From JAXMAF01 sp046350555 (lineage in GTDB: Bacteria; Planctomycetota; Phycisphaerae; Phycisphaerales; SM1A02), in the NCBI GenBank assembly GCA_046350555.1, contig JAXMAF010000023.1:1-64000 (forward strand): DNA of 64,000 nt, written 5' to 3'. How positions within the stretch are numbered: position 1 is the first letter of the stretch; every line of letters begins with the position of its first letter. The translations under genes were made by a program, and so were the position numbers. The notes under the pieces were generated by a model that was not told where the DNA came from, made no database searches, and saw only the letters and a program-made list of their open reading frames with translations. This document shows, in pieces, positions 60,401 through 64,000 of the stretch.

Positions 60401-60718
60401 GAGCGAGACCGAGATCGCGACCGAGATCGCGACCGAGACCGAGACCGAGACCGAAACCGAGAACGAGAACGAGACCGAAACGGCGTGGACCACGACCCCG
60501 CGCCGGGGCCATCCAGCGATTCGCTTCGCCGCGCGGCCGCCGACCTCGCCGAGTCGGTCTCCCTGGCGCGCTCGCTCGCCACGCGTGCCAAGCTGCCGCA
60601 CCGCGCCGCCGCCGTCGCGCTTCTCGCGGAACGGCGCGGCGATGAACTCGACGCGGCGACGCTCCGCGCCGGCGCCGCGGCTGGCCCGCGAGCTCGGCGT
60701 TCGTGTGCGCCTGCTTGA
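57416..60718 (+). CDS. Serine/threonine kinase fused to a STAND ATPase and TPR-like repeats
   Basis: N-terminal Hanks-type kinase: glycine loop KLGEGGMGQVW (24-34), Lys48 in RAVKLPS, catalytic HCDLKPSN (142-149), metal loop ILDWGIS (Asp162; DWG instead of DFG) and FGTPGYVPPEA. Next a STAND ATPase: ERELAEVRSALGAHRLVVLHGLGGVGKTALAMRL (P-loop about 320-330), ALLVLDRCEHLADA (Walker B-like), LLATSRVPLP. A variable EGP/ESP-repeat linker, winged-helix-like region and TPR-like helices follow, as in AfsR-type regulators. Near residue 985 there is a long (RE)n(RD)n tract. The frame stops at 60718, but homologous-looking sequence continues in other frames (LARELGVRVRLLDAAK, then LAIARRRGESLSAADLFDLAERLSRAAAD with stop at 60864), so two indels near 60.67 and 60.77 kb are likely. 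Confidence 0.8.
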   Translation: MSIEASPAHPPALGRYDFARASTKLGEGGMGQVWLAWDSMLHVERAVKLPSDRFTNDPHWRLDMTREARNLAQLEHPSVARLFDVVAEGDRCGLVMEYVRGHTLRQVLERDGALPVTDALRIARAIAEALDEAHRHPLRIVHCDLKPSNVMLTPDGGVKILDWGISQREAAENRAEPVRFGTPGYVPPEAILGHDAANRATDIFAFGAVLYEMLAGERAFAGSGGRDRLDRTLDAEPDWTRLPPSTPPHVAALLRRLLEKNPRLRCPDIGEAVPALRLDPPRAAMRGRTPTNLPAPTFRFIGRERELAEVRSALGAHRLVVLHGLGGVGKTALAMRLAHDLGSDRLLAAFPDGIWLARLGSLRDPALVAETIARAVGGGEGGEAHLAGQFAARLADASALLVLDRCEHLADAVAATAEEILERCPGVRLLATSRVPLPMRDAALVRVGPMATLATSVRDATAPTVDAVVALDSVRLFIDRAQRSDPHFRPNERDLRVVAEIVTRLDGMPLSIDLAAGWLSRWSLDDLAHGLDGVLVARRGAARREGRRADDAPPIESPPEAPAGNVAEGSAEGPFEGPLDIPVEGPVESPVESPVENMVQWMLEQLEPAQRRLIGQLTVFRGGWTMAAALEVCDIGEGDRPGADRVDTTLADLVDRSLIEAERTDAGRRYRMLAPVRTMTEALVVQSTSRAEREALRVRHRRWCRRLAELGDGADGTPAATTGRFDALLREWPNLREAMLDALRCGALDDAAAMAIAMHRFWYARVLHREGLGLIETILAARASAAVPRHGAVHRTQADGVPNASAANEAMAPGPANGRSVPDADDAHSPSAAGEAALLVQARLHNAAGMLAWSAGELDRAAAHHDATEAILSRLGARGERGMIGVRINQGLVEKDRGDAEAALARFDDARRIALRSGDTVAAAPAELNAAVVLHESGRNDEAAALLAAALPVLRREPSMREFLGEALATQALCLLAPCAHNRFKDGERERERERERDRDRDRDRDRDRDRDRNRERERDRNGVDHDPAPGPSSDSLRRAAADLAESVSLARSLATRAKLPHRAAAVALLAERRGDELDAATLRAGAAAGPRARRSCAPA
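59130..59205 (+). repeat. In-frame repeat encoding an EGP/ESP linker
   Basis: Imperfect 12-18-bp units around GTCGAGGGCCC / GTCGAGAGCCC encode FEGPLDIPVEGPVESPVESPVEN between the ATPase and winged-helix regions of the kinase protein. Confidence 0.65.
60374..60480 (+). repeat. GAGCGA / GACCGA hexanucleotide tract in the kinase gene
   Basis: Runs of GAGCGA followed by GACCGA and GATCGC encode alternating Arg-Glu and Arg-Asp. The six-base period keeps the frame whatever the copy number. Confidence 0.8.
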
Positions 60719-60870
60719 TGCCGCAAAGCCCTCGCTCGCCCCGTCCAGCGCGCCCCGTCCCACCGAGCGGCTCGCTCGCCATCGCCCGGCGCCGGGGCGA
60801 ATCGCTCTCCGCAGCCGACCTGTTCGATCTCGCGGAACGACTCAGCCGCGCGGCCGCCGACTGACCTGCG

Positions 60871-60956
60871 CCCAAGAGGACGTCCATACGTTGTGAGGGA
60901 CTTTCATGGCCATATGGCCCTTGAAGTCTCTCATAACGGGTGGTCCTCTTCTTGGG
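60871..60956. other. 86-bp imperfect palindrome between convergent genes
   Basis: Arms 60871-60913 and 60914-60956 are complementary at 33 of 43 positions; five of the ten mismatches would be G-U pairs in RNA. The centre is the perfect GGCCATATGGCC and the outer ends are CCCAAG/CTTGGG. It begins seven bases after the corrected end of the kinase gene and lies at the start of the less GC-rich segment. It could be a bidirectional terminator, a structured RNA, or a small mobile element unrelated to the TGA repeats. The next 117 bases hold no gene. Confidence 0.75.
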
Positions 60957-61073
60957 GGCAGGTCACGGCAAGGTGGCGCGGTCGTGTCGCTGCGTCCGCG
61001 CCCCCCGGACCACGCCGCCGACGCAGCGTGACCGTCGCGAGACTTGGAGGATCCAAGCTGCTGGCCGATCCCG

Positions 61074-64000
61074 TCACCGGATCGACGCGTCGATCACGAT
61101 CGGCACGATCGTCGCCCCCTGCGATTCCGCCAGCTCAGCGGCTTGTCGTTCCAGATCTGCACGCGCCTCCTCGATGGATGCCCAGCGGGGACGATGCGCC
61201 CTTGCCAGTCCATTGCCTGCGGGCGCGCCCATCCATGCGACGACGTACACGCCGTGCATCGCGCCGAGTTCGGGCATGTACCGATCGGCAAGCTGCTCCT
61301 TCATTGCTGTCTTGGCCTCGGGGTTGTGCGATAGCTTGACCTCGATAGGAGTTCGAATCTGCGAGCCTCGCATGGTTCCACGGGCAGGCACCTGCACCAA
61401 TACATCGAGCTCGGAGCCCGGCTCGCCGCCAGCAGCGCGGGGGACGGCGCGGCGGTGAATCTCCACCTCCCGGTCGGCAGCGATGGCCAGATCCTCGAAG
61501 TAGGATCGAATGGCACCGCAGATCTTGCCGGAGACATGTTCTTCCGCCTTCGGTGAGGGCGGTCGCCTTGATGCCGTGTTCCAGAGGTCTTCGACGGTAT
61601 CGGCGCCTTCCTGCCGGAGTCGGCGTTCGTAGCCCTCGATCGCTCTGCGGACGCCCTCCAGGACGTCGTCCTCGGATCGCACCAGCCGGCGCTCCGTCGA
61701 TCGAACCACCTCTCCGATGACGTCCAGCGGCAGCGCCAGCCATTGCGAGAGACGCCACGCCCGCTCAGCTCGGGCTCTGGGCCGACGGAGCCATGGATAC
61801 CTCGCTCCGAATCGCCGTTCGAGGTCTCTCAGTGCATCAACCGCAGCCTGATCCTCGCGGTCTCCGAGAGCTGAAATGAGCTGGCCACGCAAGTTCCGCG
61901 CCGAGTCGTCGGAGCCAGCAAAGTACGCACCCTCATACACCGGATCAGACTCGGGCGGAAAGTGCTCAAGCAGCAGCGCGAACAGCTCGGCCCATCGCGC
62001 CGGCCCAAACTGCGCCAAGGGACCAGGAGAATCTTCGTTCCGTCGTCGATACGCCGCACCATGCGCGAACAGCGCCAAGACGCGCCGCCCGTGCGCTGGA
62101 TTCCTTGCAACGAACGCCAGCACTGCATCCCAGTGGTCGGGAGGTCGAACGGTCAGCATGGCTGTCGCGACTTGGACGCTTGCGGCATCATCCGTGTCCG
62201 GACCCGGAGTATCCAAGCAGCGCAATAGCGCCTGCACTGACAGCTTCGGCGCCCGGGTCAGTAGGAATCCCGCGATCGGCGCGATGCAATCCTCTCGGAC
62301 CTCGCCTCGCTCAAGCCGGCGCACCAGTTCGGCATCCAGAACGGCATCCTCAATCGGCATCGCAAGGTCAAGCAGCCGATTCACGTCGTGGGCGGAGCCG
62401 GCCGATGGATCTGTCGAGGCCCGATTCACCTCGCTGCGGACTTCTGCAGGTACGGATTGGTACAGGAGATCGAATACTGATCGGTCACCCTCCTCCGCCG
62501 TGTGCAGACGCGCCTCGCGGACGACGTAATGGCACCATCGCAGCCACCACTCCCCACTGCGCGATCGCAACCACTCCGGATCGCTACCAGCGACAAGCAG
62601 CATGGCGGACATGCAGGTTGAATTGCCGGAGTTGCTCGGCCATTTTCGACAGTCCACCGGCGTCTCCGCCTCCGTCTCAAGCAGCCTCTTGGCCGCCGCG
62701 ACGATCCTCCCGCGAATCGAAGGGTCGGCGCTCTGCCAACCTGGCGTGCGCGTGAGATCTCGCTCCAAGCCGTAGTGCGTGCTCGCCGGCTCCAACGTCA
62801 TCGCCCGACAAAGGTTGATGAAGAACTTTGGATCTTTGGCCTCGGCAAGTTCGATGCACCGGAGTACGCGTTCCTGCGGAGGTGGATCGAGGAGCACCGG
62901 TTCGCGCGGCGAATCCCGATCCTGCATGAGAGCCCACTGACCTCGCATCTTCTTCGCTTCCTCCGAGGCAAGGTCGACGGAGAGCGGGAAGTCCAGCACT
63001 CGGCTAACAGGATCGATTCCGCGGGCAGCAAGCCATGCCTCGACGCAGCCCAAGTCCGTGGTCCACGGCAGGCAGCGAGCGATGTGCAGGTAGTTCTCGC
63101 GCTCTTTCATCGGCCGGTCCGCGTCGCAGGCCTGCTCGATCAACCACGGGAAGTCATCGAGCGTGCACAGGCGCGGCGTCCGCAAGGCGGTCCACCAGAG
63201 ATCTCCGTCGGAGATCGAACTGGAGGCGAGTGCGTCGATCAATCGGCGCCGCGCGTCTGGGTTGGCATCGAGCGCCGGCGGCAACTCAGGTTCGTCGTGC
63301 GCGCGGGCGAACCCTGCGCGTCGTAGGGCACTGAGGGGCGAGTCGACATGTGCCGCGGCACACCCTGCCATGATGTCCACAAGCCCAACAATTACACCCG
63401 GCTCATCGAGCTGGTCGACAGCGTGATGTACGATCCGCACCGCGATGCGGTGCAACGGATCGGTATCTCCCATCCGGCAGAGGTGCGATCTTGCCCATCG
63501 AAGGCCCTCGACGGTGAACCCTTCTGCGTTGAAGCAGGACCGTTCGAGTTCCCAGAGAAACCCGTCGTAGGCACCGTGATAATTGGACCTCGGAGGCTCA
63601 GTGAGCGCCGCAAGGAGGTCGGGAGTCGTCAGTCCCCTTGGCCAGTTGCAACGAAGCGCCAGTCCCTTCAGATCGGCGATCTCGTCATCTGGGCTACTGG
63701 CGATCAGCGGCTTCGTTCTTGCCTTCACTTCATCCGTCCCGATCTTGACGAGGGCATGCCCCGCGGACTTCCTCGCTTCCATCGGCGCTGTATGGTCGAG
63801 CATCAGATCGGCGAGATCGTCGCTCATCGACGACAGCTTCCATGTTTTGATCAGCTCGATGGCGCACTCCAGTACGTCCTCGCACCCGGAACCCCGCTCC
63901 CGCAGAACCGGTTTCAGATCGGCTTCGGCATCGTCATATTGGAGTCCATCGAGCACAATCTCTCCGCGCCCGACTTGCGCATCCGTGAGCTCTCCCCGCC
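61074..64000 (-). CDS. Large helical-repeat protein with PD-(D/E)XK-like C-terminus, N-terminus beyond the right edge
   Basis: At least 975 codons; the frame is open through the right edge, so the start is not in the window. Most of it is helical, with HEAT-like elements near the visible N-terminus (DDLADLMLDHTAPMEARKSAGHALVKIG, LKGLALRCNWPRGLTTPDLLAAL) and long alpha-solenoid stretches after. The last 170 residues look like a nuclease domain: ELDVLVQVPARG then IRTPIEVKLSHN, matching the D...ExK core, then YVVAWMGAP. Such C-terminal nuclease plus repeat layouts occur in bacterial STAND/NACHT antiphage proteins; the ATPase, if any, would lie off the window. Base composition is visibly less GC-rich than the rest, suggesting transfer. 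Confidence 0.6.
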   Translation of the reverse strand, partial: RGELTDAQVGRGEIVLDGLQYDDAEADLKPVLRERGSGCEDVLECAIELIKTWKLSSMSDDLADLMLDHTAPMEARKSAGHALVKIGTDEVKARTKPLIASSPDDEIADLKGLALRCNWPRGLTTPDLLAALTEPPRSNYHGAYDGFLWELERSCFNAEGFTVEGLRWARSHLCRMGDTDPLHRIAVRIVHHAVDQLDEPGVIVGLVDIMAGCAAAHVDSPLSALRRAGFARAHDEPELPPALDANPDARRRLIDALASSSISDGDLWWTALRTPRLCTLDDFPWLIEQACDADRPMKERENYLHIARCLPWTTDLGCVEAWLAARGIDPVSRVLDFPLSVDLASEEAKKMRGQWALMQDRDSPREPVLLDPPPQERVLRCIELAEAKDPKFFINLCRAMTLEPASTHYGLERDLTRTPGWQSADPSIRGRIVAAAKRLLETEAETPVDCRKWPSNSGNSTCMSAMLLVAGSDPEWLRSRSGEWWLRWCHYVVREARLHTAEEGDRSVFDLLYQSVPAEVRSEVNRASTDPSAGSAHDVNRLLDLAMPIEDAVLDAELVRRLERGEVREDCIAPIAGFLLTRAPKLSVQALLRCLDTPGPDTDDAASVQVATAMLTVRPPDHWDAVLAFVARNPAHGRRVLALFAHGAAYRRRNEDSPGPLAQFGPARWAELFALLLEHFPPESDPVYEGAYFAGSDDSARNLRGQLISALGDREDQAAVDALRDLERRFGARYPWLRRPRARAERAWRLSQWLALPLDVIGEVVRSTERRLVRSEDDVLEGVRRAIEGYERRLRQEGADTVEDLWNTASRRPPSPKAEEHVSGKICGAIRSYFEDLAIAADREVEIHRRAVPRAAGGEPGSELDVLVQVPARGTMRGSQIRTPIEVKLSHNPEAKTAMKEQLADRYMPELGAMHGVYVVAWMGAPAGNGLARAHRPRWASIEEARADLERQAAELAESQGATIVPIVIDASIR

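Noticed and set aside
60585..60896. Separate small gene after the kinase-STAND gene
   Set aside because: Its sensible part (LARELGVRVRLLDAAK) is a direct continuation of the kinase protein's helical repeats after a one-base shift, and it lacks its own start signals.
61340..61365. tRNA-like TTCGAATC motif
   Set aside because: Only the short T-loop-like string is present; no acceptor stem or anticodon arm can be built, and it lies inside the nuclease-repeat gene. No tRNA was seen elsewhere in the window.

Overview
The window is a very GC-rich bacterial chromosome segment (roughly two thirds G+C by eye), most likely from a member of the Planctomycetota, class Phycisphaerae. The main clue is the secreted protein at 33.3-36.1 kb, which combines calcium-binding repeats of the DCNGNGxxDxCE type with a C-terminal dockerin-like GC-x-ADL-x-x-LLxxW tail, a combination typical of Phycisphaerales. 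Further clues are the subtilase with a Cys-rich insert, the paired lipoproteins, a kinase-STAND signalling protein, and housekeeping genes scattered singly rather than in classic operons. This assignment is inference; no rRNA gene is present, and I saw no tRNA.

Layout. 0-6.4 kb (minus strand): a translation/transcription block nusA-infB-rbfA, then a hypothetical gene and the start of a secreted protein. 6.9-10.3 kb (plus): two DsbD-type redox proteins and a small exported protein. 10.5-20.3 kb (minus): an arginine-succinyltransferase-type cluster (M20 hydrolase, class III aminotransferase, astA, astD) downstream of dapF, an M48 membrane protease and a lipoprotein. 20.5-23.2 kb: a regulatory knot with a NifU-type protein, a 112-bp tandem array, csrA, a candidate CsrA-binding RNA on the opposite strand, and mraZ with its operator. 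23.2-33.1 kb: metabolic genes, glycosyltransferase, two paired lipoproteins, DUF2752 protein, dipeptidase, aroB, a DUF486 protein and pepA. 33.3-46 kb: the dockerin protein, rpiB, a low-molecular-weight phosphatase, two unknown genes, aspS, trxB, a large secreted protein and purD. 46-54.6 kb: subtilase, nadK, serS and small or lipid-anchored proteins. 54.1-55.5 kb: a cluster of nested mobile repeats. 55.6-60.9 kb: an HTH-repeat protein and a kinase-STAND protein, both with apparent frameshifts. From 61 kb to the right edge: a long minus-strand repeat protein with a PD-(D/E)XK-like C-terminus in DNA that looks less GC-rich, probably acquired.

Three things run across the window. First, a family of about 104-bp elements lies between genes. 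Most copies are flanked by a matching 3-bp duplication, always TGA (or TCA on the other strand); many sit exactly on a stop codon, and three contain a second copy inside them at their own internal TGA. Second, many genes have a TANNNT box ending exactly 6 nt before the start codon (a few 7-11 nt), which predicts leaderless or nearly leaderless mRNAs. Third, several conserved genes (infB, the M48 protease, pepA, the HTH protein, the kinase-STAND protein) need single-base corrections to read through, so either the consensus has indel errors or some genes are decaying.

The most exciting candidate is the region between csrA and mraZ. Read on the minus strand it folds into a series of short hairpins whose loops all carry ANGGA, and it ends at a strong hairpin whose loop is GGA. 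That is the architecture of a CsrB/RsmZ-type RNA that sequesters CsrA, here next to csrA in a phylum where I know of no such RNA.
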